From the NCBI RefSeq assembly GCF_016801865.2, contig NC_068938.1:67555005-67619004 (forward strand): 64,000 nt of DNA, written 5' to 3'. Position 1 is the stretch's first letter; each line of letters begins with the position of its first letter. Below, in pieces: positions 43,899 through 55,800 of the stretch. Made by a program: the position numbers and the translations under genes. The notes under the pieces were generated by a model, which worked only from the letters and a program-made list of their open reading frames with translations, had not been told where the DNA came from and searched no databases. The DNA is from Culex pipiens pallens. Taxonomy: Eukaryota > Arthropoda > Insecta > Diptera > Culicidae.

Positions 43899-45455
43899 CG
43901 TGTGCAGTTTTTGTCACGTCACGTGCCTCGTAGAGATGAGTCCGAGGTGCAGCGCGATTATGCAATTCCAACCTCGTTGGGACTTTTTCTTCTTCCGATG
44001 TGCTTGGATGCGGTAATTTGAGGCAGGTCATCTTCAGGTTTGGGGTTCAACCAGATAGATTGGCAGAACGTCGCGTGACAAGTTGATAGACGGAACAACC
44101 AGACGTCACGGAGGTGTCCGATGTTCAACAATGCGATAAGAAGGTACAACATGTCTCTACCTTTTTTTTCGCTTTCAACGACCACGTGCTGATTGGAGCG
44201 ACGGAATAGAGAGATGACAAAAAAAAACTGTCGCCAAGAAGCGGATGTCGTTTTCATCAGCTTGTGGTGTACGAACAAAAGTGGGAGCTTGTTACAAGTT
44301 TTTTTTACGGCAGCAAAAAGTTACTCGAGATGGGTGGATGTACATTAGGGAAGAGTAACAAACAAATAAAGGTAAAAACGATTATGGGCCAGGTTTGTCG
44401 CGGCGGATTCCGGTCCAGGTTGCAACACTGTAGTATGCCCAGCTGTACGCGAAGAACTGGTTCATTAATATTCACCCTAATGGGATGCTGGGTCATAAAT
44501 CATACTGAAGAGTGCGAGCAGTGGATAGGGTAATTGTGTCACTATTTTATTTTTAGAGTAATGAATCAAAGTTACGTAGATAAAGTTGTTACAAGATGAA
44601 GCTATTATTTTTTTTCAAATGCATCGAAATCAATACACAATCAACCAGAAATCGTGCCTCCAAGTCTCTTCTTCACTAAAATATCTCCTCATTTGCGGAA
44701 AACAAACCCCTCTCTAGCTGCATCGCGAAGAATCCTTTTACTTTTCAATGTCCCTGAACTGCACTCCGACCGGCCCCTCGGTTGCGCGAATTGCCTACTT
44801 TTACTTTCGTTTGTCCAATCCATCATCGATCGCGGTGGTTACGTCCTCGCAGGCGTTAAGTCACCTCCCGCCAAACATCTTCGATCATATTACATTATTT
44901 TATGCTGCGACCAGCGTCCACCATTGCATTGATCGTGCAGCCTCATGGAAATTGATTTCCCATCGACGATAGTCGAGGAAAAGATGAGCCCCCCCGAAGA
45001 GGAGAGATGCTGAGGGGGTGGTGAATGTGTTTTTGTTTTTCTGCGGCTTCAAGAAGAGAGGATAATGAGCAGCGAATCATGCATCAATTTTGATTAATTG
45101 CAAATGGGAAATCTCACGAGCGGTCGGTAAAAGTTGAATGTGCGTGATTTGGGATGATGAAGAGTTGGGTTTCGTACTGGGAATAGGCAAAGTTGGTGGT
45201 TGTGGGGACTAGAATCTCCTATCGTAGTAGAGTGTTATATAAGTTACGGATTATTTGATGTTGAATTTGCAGTTATATGAGCTCAAAATTACGGTGAGAA
45301 AAGACTTCTTTCAATTTTTAATTATTTATGACGGAAAAACGAAAATTTGTTTACTTTTGTATTTGAAAGATGAAACTTTTGGTACCGTCAGTGTGGGTGA
45401 CTATGGTTCAAAAACGATAAACCGTAATTTCTTATTAACAAAAACAATTTAAATA
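43899..45455. other. Intergenic stretch, nothing supported
   Basis: Moderate GC content from 43900 to 45200 and several short frames on both strands without domain features. Confidence 0.4.
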
Positions 45456-45470
45456 ACATCGAAAATCTTT

Positions 45471-45980
45471 CAATTCAATTCAGTTTTATTGGTGAATAAT
45501 CAAGTTACAATAAGTTAGTTTTACGTACATTACAGAGTTTTTAAGTTCATTTCAGCTGTGTTTTGCATCATGAATCATTTTTGAGCAATAAGAAATGTTA
45601 AATAAGGCATAATCAAAAGTAAGAAAAATTAAAAAAAAACTTACTAAATTGCTAAGGAAAGGGATAGAGAGAAGGAAGGCTTAAAACTAGATCACAGTCA
45701 AAAGTTATCTATTGTAGATGTACTTAATCATGAGTTCGCCGAGCGCCATAAATTGCTCCGCCTTATTACGGCAGGTCCGGAACCGCGTCATCATCTCACC
45801 TGCGAGAGTAAAGAACTCTGGCAGAGTGAAGAGATCTTCACCGGTGACTTCTTGCTGCGCCGCATTGCCACTACCAGAAGCGACCACGCTGGCAAAAGAG
45901 CGTCACCATCCAGGAGGGAACGCAGAATTATCCACTGGAACCGTACGCTGTCCAGCTGCAGGAACGGTTGCGCTCCTGTT
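45471..45980 (-). mobile_element. 5'-truncated non-LTR retroelement
   Basis: Flanked by the identical 15-base word ACATCGAAAATCTTT (45456-45470 and 45981-45995), a target-site duplication. On the minus strand the element begins in coding sequence, ends that frame at 45705 and finishes in a tail of TTGAA repeats at 45471. The coding part (45705-45887, GEDLFTLPEFF...KAEQFMALGEL) resembles the C-terminus of LINE ORF1/gag-like proteins in composition; an in-frame stop occurs just upstream at about 45888. Confidence 0.82.
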
Positions 45981-47072
45981 ACATCGAAAATCTTTTGTCG
46001 TAGAATTGTTCTTAAATAGTTTACTAAAATTTTCCCAAAATATGGAGTAATTTGATGGACTCTACCATAAATGGCAATCGTTTTCAAACTTTTCAACTAT
46101 TTTTCCGTGAAAGCTCAGCAAATCATCTTTCATTTTCGTCCAAGGGAGATGCATCAAAAACTATCACAAAATCATCAATGAATTTTTGAAAATATTTTTT
46201 CCCTCGAAAATGTATGTCTTCTTCCAATCCGTGGTCCAAAAATTCAAAATTAACATAAACGCAGATTTTTTTGACAGAACTAGGATTGAACCATCAATTT
46301 CTTGAATGTACGACAAAATGTCGATAGACAGCTCGAAAGGTCTACAAAGGTCGAATGCCAAAAGATCGAAAGGACAAAAGTCAAAAGTAATTCAAAATAT
46401 TTTGTTTACCTTTAAACAAATATTTTAAAATGAGCCTAAATGTATGAATATTAAAAACAGCTATGAAATGTCATTTTGAACGGTTTTCAGTTAATAACAC
46501 TTCTATTTTGATCATTTTGGCTTGTATTTCTTTTGTCATTTGAAAGAATATTTTGAATCGAATATAATCATCAAGCAGTCTGTCATCAAGGTAGCTTAAA
46601 ACTTTTTAAATTCTTCTTGATGTTGTGATTCAACTCGGTGCGATTGACTTTTTCTTTGTTTGATTTTTTGTTTACAAACAGTGTTTGATTTTACTTCTAG
46701 AACTAATTGCTTGTGAAAACAATGAAATATAGAGTATTTTTTTAAAGTTCTATAAACACACTTTTTATTTTTTGCATTTTGTGTGGTTTTATAATCGACT
46801 TCAGTCAGGGGTATTCTAAACAACCCAAAAAGCAAAAATCAAAATTTTGTTTATAGGACCTTTCCTTAATTTTTTTCTTACACAATAGATCGCTATTTAT
46901 TCTAATTTCCAACTTTTACTTAACTCTGTTACTTACTTTGGAGAATTTGATGTAAGAATTTGATCTATTTAGCTGTTCATTGCATGATTTCACCACAAAG
47001 CACTTTTCATAACTGTATTCGAACTGAAATTGATGATAAGTCAACTTTAGGTGCAATTTACAATTTGCAAAA

Positions 47073-47165
47073 AGGGGCATCCATAAACCACGTGGAAAGT
47101 TTGAGAGGGGGGAGGGTTTGAGATTTTCTAAAAAGTGTCCAGGTGATTTATGGATGGTCCCAAAT
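47073..47165. mobile_element. Small hairpin MITE
   Basis: Ends GGGGCATCCATAAACCACGT and, inverted, GTGATTTATGGATGGTCCC, enclosing a GGGGGGAGGG run. About 93 bases. Confidence 0.65.
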
Positions 47166-48659
47166 TAAAATAACAGATTTTTTTTCAAATTGAAATTACA
47201 ATTCATTCCATTTTATCCAACTGTGAAAGATCTGGTTTAGATTAACAGAAGCGTTCATTTTGACAACAGGTTTCTTTTTGTTTATCCCATCCCAAACTAA
47301 AACCATCAAAAGCTGATTTAAGAAGGCTAGAAAAATAATTTAAGAAGTCAGACTTTTTCTCATTTTTTAATTGCTTATGTTTGAAAAATAGAAAATGTCA
47401 CAAAAAATCTAGAATAGTTTATTTTTGTAGAATGGATAAACTCACAAAATATTGTATAAGTACGACTTCATTTAAACAACTACTCATGTTTGCAAGAATG
47501 GAACAACTCACAAAACTATTTCAACAATCAAGAATAGTTTGTTCTTAATAAATTAAAAAAATCACAAATTATTTTAATGTGCAACTTTATTTTGAAAGAA
47601 TTGATCTTGTTTGAAGGAATGAAATACCTAAACTTACATTTTTTTAAAGAATGAAAACAAATATTGCAAAAAAAAAACTGAATGGTGGAATAAAATATGT
47701 TAGAAGGAGCAATACTTTTTTTTAAAAACTGCTTATATTTGAAATAATGGGAAAACTCACAAAAATATAGCGTCAAAAGAGCACCTAGCTAGCAAAATAT
47801 AAACGTAGAAATATGTACCCTCCCTGCATCCCTGATCTCCGTTGAAAGGTTCTCCAAATCTCTGAATTGCAAATGTGACATCCTGGAACAGAACTGCTAA
47901 ATTCTAATAATATCACAAATTGAATTGAATATAAGTCAAAAACAGGTTATTTTGAAAAATATTAAAAAATATATACAAAAGTATGACAAAACTATTCAAG
48001 AAATTCGACGATTTCTTTTTTATTGCATTCGGTTTGAAAGAATGGAAAAGTCACTAGAATGAAATTACTCACAATCAATATTATTACAAAAATTATGTTT
48101 TAAGGAATAACAATACTCTCAAGCAAATAGTTTGCAAATTATGCTATTTATTTGAAATTACTGCTCGTTATTGAAAGAATAGAAAAATTCACAAAAATAC
48201 GAATTAGCTGTGAGAAAATACATTTTATAAGCATATTTTCGATGTCTGCCAATTTCAGCACATTTTTAAACATATGTATTCGATGTTAGAAAATTAACAA
48301 AAATATTTCAGATTTCGTTTCCCTTTCTCCACATTGGATCTTTTGTCCTATCGACGTTTGGTCGCACATCCCAATTACTTGATTGCCATGGAGCGCTTGA
48401 TGACACATGAGAGGGACAGAATATAACAATATTCTGCTTTCTGACCAGTTACTCGAAAACGGGTCATAAGATAAGATATATTGGTGAGGATCACAGATCG
48501 CAAACATTTACACATGAACAAATTAATATAGCTTGTTGCAAAATCTGTTATAAAAAGTTTTTTTTTTATTTGATTTGACAAATTTTTTCATGTGGGTGAA
48601 CACAGCTTCTTCATCATGCATGTTCATATGACTTATGATATCATAAGCCTCCCTTTCAT

Positions 48660-49560
48660 GAGCCCCGCTAGATTGCGTACTTTCGCCAACATCCCGTGGA
48701 GCCCTACACTCGATGCAACCGGCACTCTGACTTCCAAGTTTTTTGCGTAATCGATAACCGGCTGCACCCCAGCCCGGTTTATACTTGAGAGTGTGTTTTA
48801 TGCTGATATTATGCTACCCCGTGGAACGTGGCATAAACATTACCGAAGTTGATTGTAGCCATTTCGATGTCGGAAGTCCCTTGTGGGTGGATCTTAAGGG
48901 AGAAAGTTTGTTTCAGAACTGGTTTTTGTGTTGGAAACTCAAAGTAATAAACACGGATCATTACGTATTCGCAAATCGCATCACCATTCTACGGGTCCAA
49001 ACTACACAATCAATCCCTGGATAGTTTCCCAGCGGCGACAACGTCAACGGCATGTTCAAGATGTCCAAAATGTCGCTAAATTCGCCCGCCCCTCACTAAA
49101 GATCGTCCAACGTTACGTGCCATGTTTATATATTATATTAACTTGTACAAGCCGGGGCGAAATCGCCGTAAGGCACTTTGATTACGACATTTTGGCCATT
49201 CGCGTGGTGCCCTGTTTGACCGATCATCGTCACCGTCGCTGATGGCGGCGCGTTGTCTTGGCCCCGCCGATAGAAGATAGTACTGTTTGGCCAAATTGGC
49301 GGCATGTTTGCAAAACGGTCAAACAACCTGGAGAGTTTGTGGTGTTCGTGCTCTTTTGACTCAATCGTTGATTTGGGTTTTTTGAAGCATACACTCAAAA
49401 TCCATTTATGACAAGCTAGCACAACGGCGACGAACCTCAAATTGATAGATGGCCAGAGGGTCCCAACTGTGTGGTGGCACAATTTAATAGGTATCTACCG
49501 GCGGGTGCAGAAGCGAAACCGCGTTTACGGCACTAATTGGGCCCGAAAGCCATGTGACAA
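48660..49560. pseudogene. GC-rich block with possible decayed coding sequence
   Basis: Open stretches occur on both strands (48785-49024 and 48928-49242 plus; 49138-49482 minus) but switch frame and strand without splice signals. Base composition contrasts sharply with the AT-rich flanks. Gene remnant or repeat are both possible; no family is recognised. Confidence 0.25.
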
Positions 49561-50856
49561 CGGCAAGGAATGACGAAAAAAGTGTGTGTGCTTGGGTCAC
49601 AACTGGGTTAGAAAGGTCCCCGAGGGTGTCCTAGATTGCCAAATTCACCAACGGTTACGTGTGGGCGATAAAGGTTGATGCAGAGTTGTGTGATGGGTGC
49701 CCAAATTTGACCTTAGAGTACCTAAATTGTAGTAAACCGTTAAAATTCAAAAATTCGAGCTGATACTTTGTTAACTTTTGATGCTCTATCATTTTAAACC
49801 ATATTATTTTTTCAAAATTATTTTTTTTCAAAATTATTTTTATTGCGTTAATTGATAGAGGGCAAAAAGTTTACACTCGCACTGCTTGAATTTTTTCTCA
49901 AAAGTTGTTCTAAGAGCTGTAAAATCAATTTTAAGTTTGCTTTCCTAGGGGAAATATACCCATTCTAATCACTCTAAGCCATTCGACCAATTGTCATCAC
50001 TTTTGCCATTTACCGCTATTAAATCAACATTTTCAGATGTATCAACAATGGAGAGTTGCTTGCTCACTTTTATTTGTGCTATATATTACTTTGGAACAGT
50101 CAAAAACACTTTATGAAAGCTGTAATTCATGATCAAAGTGCTGATAGGCCGATAATAGAAATAGGCTGAGAAAGGGTATAGTTCCCCTATGTAACCGCAC
50201 AGCGAAAATTTGAATCGTCATTCTTCGATGCTTTGCGCCATCTGCCGGAATTTTTGAGCTTTTAATCGCGAATAAACACTGAAGATAAAAGTTACAACCA
50301 AAATGTGTCGATCTGACACATCGAATGTGTACACCGCGTTGTTCTGAAATCGATGTGCCGATTCTACACATTGAGCTGGTTTTTGCTCAAAAAGCCATCC
50401 AATGTGTAAATTTTTATTTTGCCAGCTTCACTGAAGTTGCCGTTGGGTGTCGCCACTTGTCTGGGACTTAGACGTCAGATCTAAAAAAAAACACGTGTCA
50501 TCATAAAGCAGCAAATTCCCCAGTTATTTCTTTGTTATGTGAGTATTTTGCATGTTTGGCATTTAATTTGACTGAAAAGTCATTTTGTTAACGGCCCAGT
50601 TAATTCTTTAAAACTTTGCTGCTATTTTTTTCTCCAGAACCCGTCAACCAACAAAGTGTTCCCGCCGGGGCCGGTCCCTGTGCAGCTCGCGCTCATTTCT
50701 CGTCCCGAGTCCTACCAGCCGGCTATCTCAAACAGGGTCGCCCTGGGACGGGTCGGGACACAACAAAAAGAGCTATTTCCAGGGCTAACTGCACAATTCC
50801 AACGACACTCGGACCGTCCGCTGTCCCAGTCCCAATTTCTTGGTCGCGATCTAACT

Positions 50857-51412
50857 ATGACTCAACCCTCCGAGGAGGAGAACTTCTCTGCGGCACACCA
50901 GGACTGCTCCGGTTCCCGAATCTCGCAGGTCAACCGCACATATGAAAGATACGGTGAAGGTAGGTTCGCTAAACTGGATTGGCTTGGAAGGGATTTGATT
51001 TATTTTTGTTTTTTTTTTCAGGAATGCGAGAGAGGCCGTCGAAGCTGACGTCAGGTTCCAGCACAATCTGCCCGGACTTCCGAATGAGAATCCGCCCATT
51101 ACGCAGGACTTTCTGTGAAGATCGTCGATCTGAGGCAGTTTTGGACACATTACGTGTAACCGGATGGGATGGAATCATTAAACTAAATGAAGCGGAACTC
51201 GGTGAGTTTTTCCTCCGAAAAAAAATTCGGCTTGCTTTATTAGCGCGATTTTTAAAAAGTTGGTAATTTCTCTACCCTCCCCACCTCTCATAGATAAATA
51301 CTATACAAGTGTCGTGACATCTGGCGCACGGCCGTCCAGCACGGCAACATCTGTTGGAGAAACGGCCTACAACACAAGCATGGCCACGATGACGGACGAG
51401 GCTGAATCATGA
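50857..51412 (+). CDS. Three-exon open reading chain, 133 codons
   Basis: Exons 50857-50959, 51022-51201 and 51294-51412 are joined by GT-AG introns of 62 and 92 bases (acceptors TTTTTTTTCAG and CCTCTCATAG). They give 402 bases in one phase from ATG to TGA with no internal stop. The frame is also open upstream of the ATG to an acceptor at 50637, so the true start may be earlier. The product starts MTQPSEEENF, has a basic middle (MRIRPLRRTF) and a Ser/Thr-rich end (TSGARPSSTATS). No domain is recognised. It is best viewed as the 5' part of the broken gene that follows, the TGA possibly being a nonsense change. Confidence 0.5.
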
Positions 51413-53465
51413 TCCGGGCTGAGTTGCAATGTTATGCCGAACGGAATAACCAGGACCATGATCTCTGAAACGCACCAAAGTTTGTTATGAAAGGAAAACC
51501 GCACTCGACGACGACGACGACTTGGCCAGGAAGAGCGACGACGTTGACGAGGAAGAGCTGCAGAGCGGTGCTCGCAAAACATGCACCAAGTAAACACGGA
51601 ATAGTTCAGCCGAGGACGGCGAACCGGCGAGAACGATCGCTTTGGTGGCCACTACGTCGAAAGCTGACAACAAACAGATCCCATTACAACGGTGACCACG
51701 GATTGTTGGCGAACTAATCGCTTGCAGCTCAATCTACGATAAGAAATTTTTCGATGCCGCCAGTTGGTGCTCAACTCAGTTTGTACACCACCGTCGAGGA
51801 AGAAAACGTCACAATCGGATAAGAAGGAATTTCACTGAAGATGGACCAGCGCAAATCTGGCAGTCTCGGAGGTCGCACGATCTTCTAGACGCTGAACAAC
51901 TCATCGTAATTGGCCGCGAGCAACAACAAGATCGAGGACGTGCTTCTGTTTGGTCGTGACGTGGTCCTGCCATCGCCACCGGAACGATCGCCCAGAGACC
52001 TGTTGGAGCTGGGAAGGCCGTGCGCGGTTCGCCATCAAACAGCTATTCTAGTGGGCGGACGAAATCGAGTTCGAGTTGATTGTGCGGGTTGATCCGGCCG
52101 CCCGCGAGAAAATGGTTAGTTCACTTGGGGTCATTGAGATGGTTTTTGAAAGATGTGCCTTTCTTCTACAGGAACGAAGCGTCCGCTCCAGCTTCCACAT
52201 TCTGAAGACCGCAAAGCAACCGTCCCGGTCGCTGCAGCACAACAACGAGCAGCCAAGAGAGTACCAAGAGAATAAGACCCGCCGGACATATAGTTGTGGT
52301 TCCAGCGCCGGCCAGCGGCGCCACATCACCGTCGGAAGCCCGTTGCGACTTGAGAACGCACAGTAAGTTAGATGTTGTTCTTGAAAATGTCGCACTTTTT
52401 GTTAATTCGCTTCTTTACACAGCAGCCCGAACCGACCGGAAATTGCAGCTCCAGCCAACGACCCCCAACCTGTTGCTCGTCCTTTACCGATCATGCAACG
52501 CACCATTCGTAATGACAAAGTTAAACCTCCGCCGCCGTCGTAGCAAACAGACGCGCAACTCACTTCTGCGCAGCCGCAGCCCGTCTAGAACGGATGTCCG
52601 ACGTACGGACCGCCCGAATAAGTACCACCTCCGCAGCAACAATATCGAGCCTGTGCCGGCATCATGATCAGACCACCACAGCAGCAGCAGCTCGAGCGGT
52701 GGGAAAGTGCCGTTCCCTGGCCCGTAGGTGGCACCTTCCGCCGTCCTCGAGTGCGGAATCGCGATTCGTGGGAGCACCGGGCCACCCCGTCCAGTCGAAT
52801 GAAGTGTCTGATCCGATCTGCGATGACGAGTAGACCGACGCGATCAAAAGGACAGACGACGCCAACGACAAGGAAGAACCGGAAGCTTCGGAGAACTAAT
52901 CCGAGGCGGGACAATTCGGGAGCGAGGTAGGTTTGAGTTGATTTTGTTCTTATAAAAAATTTCAATATTTTCTGTTACTTTCAGATCCGAGGTTGCCTGC
53001 TAGTGCTCGCGTACGGATCGCCTCAGGGTACCTGCTCGTGGCGCTCTCAACGCTGAGCACAACAAGCAGTCGCTGTTGGCGTTCTGGTACCTGGCCATGA
53101 TCCTAATCCTGGCCAACGTGGCCCTGGTGGCCAGCTGTATGGACATTAATTACTTGATTGTCCGGTACCAAACCAGGTGTTTGACTTTCTCGATACAACA
53201 ATGCCGACCACGACAACCGGAGCCATGTTGCTGAATGCTGCGGATGTGCTGCCAGCACAGTAGATTCCTTCCGCGTCAAATGGCCGTACCCTCCAGAATC
53301 TGCACTGTGCCTTCATCAAATCATACGACGACGAACCAGCTGGCCGTGTTATAGGGTTGGCTACGTGCGTCTCGCTTCGGATACTGATAGCGTCCGAAGT
53401 GTTCACAAGTGTGTTATAATTTGTAATAATTCAGCACCAATATTTTGTTTAAATAAATGTTTTGA
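51413..53465 (+). pseudogene. Broken multi-exon gene with a membrane segment
   Basis: Between 51413 and 52114 coding-like stretches change frame (an Asp/Glu-rich run at about 51495-51560; KIEDVLLFGRDV at about 51928). From 52172 the phase is coherent: exons 52172-52362, 52423-52926 and 52985-53234, introns of 57-60 bases, 945 bases or 315 codons to a TGA. Four internal stops interrupt it: TAG 52541, TAG 52586, TAA 52619 and TAG 53001. The second exon is Pro/Gln-rich; the third has a hydrophobic stretch, LLAFWYLAMILILANVALVA (about 53070-53129), a likely transmembrane helix. AATAAA follows near 53453. The layout suggests a single-pass membrane protein with a long Pro/Gln-rich cytoplasmic part. 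The family is not recognised. Confidence 0.55.
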
Positions 53466-53732
53466 AATTTAATCTTTTTTTGATGAAAACATAAAGAAAA
53501 CAAGTTATATCTATTCAACAACAGGTGGCAGCACAATATTCCCGCTATCCAAAAGGTTTCAATTTTTGCCACCAGGCGGCTACCGCCAAATCAAAAGTTA
53601 CACATTGGATGCGTTTTTGGCCAGAATCCAGCCAATGTGTTCCGGGCTGTTTACACGGCGCGATGGTTGAAGCGTGGTCTTGTGCGAAAATGGTTGGATT
53701 CAACGCTTTTTGGTGTAAATCTGATCTTCAGT

Positions 53733-54994
53733 GAACGTCAACATTTTCTCTCGTAAACAATTGCAGTGATGCCAAAACACCTTAAAGAATGAAAAAGTCT
53801 GCAAAAGAACCTTTTTGTTATCAACATCAATTCTGCCACGAATGTTTTTGTTTGTTATTAGTTTCCTGTTGGTCGTATTCTCTACATAAATGACATGGCC
53901 GGCAGTGAAATTATGGGAAAGTATAGACTTGTTTTATGTTGCTCCCAATTACCCCTTTTCAGAATGGCAGAGAAGCTGGCGGCCAACGAGAAGGCAAGAA
54001 CTCATAAGGGATCGAATATAAACCACGTGGCCTTAAAATTTGAATTGATTTCCGGCATATCTAATAAAAACAAGATTTTTTTTTTAATTCAGTATAATGA
54101 TTTGACCCCCCAGTCGGTCAAATTCCATCAAACTGTTCAAAGTTTCCTTTTTTTCTCCTCACCAAAAAATCTCTCTCCGAGGGGTGCTTATGAATGTTAC
54201 TTTTTGCTTCTTCAAGTTTCCTTTTTTTCACCTGCAACTACACGTTGTTTTTGCTCCTACACTTGATTTCCTCACGTACACGTGCGTTTTCTCTTAACAG
54301 CGGTAGTCTGAGCAATAATAACATCGAAGAAAGAAAAAAAAATCACAGATGATACTTTTACTTTCGAGACCCCGGTTAAACACCTCCCTGCCGGGATCTC
54401 TCTCCGTCAAATTTCACAGTTGAAGGATTTTTTTGTTGCTTTGTTCAATTGCACACATTACTTGCTTCTTTTTGTCTAGCGACTTCCGACGCGGAGATTT
54501 GTGCCAGTTAAAGTGGCAAATTGAGATGAAATTAAGCCACTTTAGTACGAGCTTTAATCTGAGATGGTGTTTTATGCCTTCCAAAGAAGCGAGCTGGCCA
54601 CACACAACGCGTAGCGGCACAAGGTTGGCGAAGTTGACTTTTTGCAATGAGCAGCAATAAAAATCGGTTGCAATGGAATGACATTTCGCCGAAATCAATT
54701 TCGAGCAAATGTGTTGAAAGCGTGCTCCACATGTTAATTAAGGTCGTTCATATTCGATGTTATGTTGTTGCGATTATAACTGGTCAACTCAATTAATGTT
54801 TCTTTTTACTTTTTTCTTCTTCCAGGTAAGCTTGTGGCAACAGTAATGGCAGTCAATTCAAGGTATTTCCAAAATTTCCTGTTAATCAAAGATAGCATAT
54901 AGTCGTAATCGTGCTATCTTGTTGCATTTCTATTGCCAAATTGAGCTAAAACGCATTTTTTTGTGGTTTCAATGCCTCACCTGTTGACCTTTAC
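53733..54994. other. Intergenic stretch, nothing supported
   Basis: Short frames only. No repeat boundary or RNA gene recognised. Confidence 0.4.
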
Positions 54995-55215
54995 ACTGCC
55001 CCTGATCGCATAAATGTCCCATATGCATTTTCATCGATTTCGAGTTATTGATGCAGTTTGGTTCAACATCCAGTACTTTGTTCTAGAAATCAGGAGGAAA
55101 TCGAGTTTTTTTCGTGAAAACTTAACACGTAGCCTTATGTATGGGACAAACTTCAAATGCATTTTTCTCAGCTTGCTGTTTTTGCATATGGGACATTTAT
55201 GCGAACATGGGCAGT
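54995..55215. mobile_element. ~220-base TIR element
   Basis: Left end ACTGCCCCTGATCGCATAAA and TGTCCCATATGCA; right end TGCATATGGGACA, TTTATGCGAACATGGGCAGT, inverted over about 32 bases. No coding capacity. Confidence 0.8.
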
Positions 55216-55278
55216 ACAGATCCCTGAAAGTCGATTTTCATCCTGAAATAATCAACAAAAACTGTAGAAACTCCGTGC

Positions 55279-55800
55279 AAGGGTCCTGATTGTTCTTGAA
55301 AGAATCATTCACTCGCGACACCACAAATCGTTCGCGACGAAAAACTGCTCTAGCCGTTTCCTACCGTTTGTCACTTCCACACCGATCGCTACTGAATACT
55401 CTCTCTTTGCTCTCGCTCTCACTCTATTCGGGTAGTACAGCGAATGGTTCATTTATTCATTTATTAATCTGCTTAAAATCAATGTTATCAAAAATGTTTT
55501 GCAATTTTGTTGATAACAAATCATCAAAGACACATTTAACAAGTAGTGTAGGCCAATAACGGCGCCGAGCTGGTATTTTGTTAGATTCTCTCCTCTCTGA
55601 ACATATTCGTGTGTTACTCGGGTCGACGGACGGAGTGGGCAAAGATATTCACGAAATATGAGTGTCACTAGGTGAAGAGATTGAACAAGTCGCTGGCAGC
55701 CTGAGAGATATGTTTGCTCGCGAATGGTTGCGAGTTCCAGTCGGCAAACATTCGCTCGGCGATGAGTGAGTGGTTTCTGATCTTTGAACCGAAAATCCAA
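55279..55800. mobile_element. Non-autonomous DNA element, copy 2
   Basis: Inverted relative of 30987-31721: begins CAAGGGTCCTGATTG and continues through TTTCCTACCGTTTGTCACTT, CTGAATACTCTCTC, then GCGAATGGTTGCGA and TTTCTGATCTTTGAACCG. The far end is diverged. It lacks the MITE found in copy 1. Confidence 0.72.

Larger units (their letters stand above)
45996..50276. other. Mostly AT-rich intergenic DNA with repeat fragments
   Basis: Contains the repeat fragment 46340-46530 (homologous to 12355-12495), half of a hairpin MITE at 46796-46860 (related to 59980-60132), a small hairpin element at 47073-47165, and a GC-richer, coding-like but broken block at 48660-49560. Nothing else recognised. Confidence 0.5.
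50277..53732. mobile_element. Possible TIR element enclosing gene debris, second case
   Basis: The segment 50277-50460 is an imperfect inverted copy of 53524-53732. Shared phrases are CACTGAAGAT at the outer edge, ACACATTG, GCTGG, then (G)CATCCAATGTGTAA and finally GCCACTTGT versus GCCACCTGT. Arms are about 185-210 bases. Everything between is the broken multi-exon gene below. Either one gene-carrying element or two oppositely placed copies of a repeat. Confidence 0.5.
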
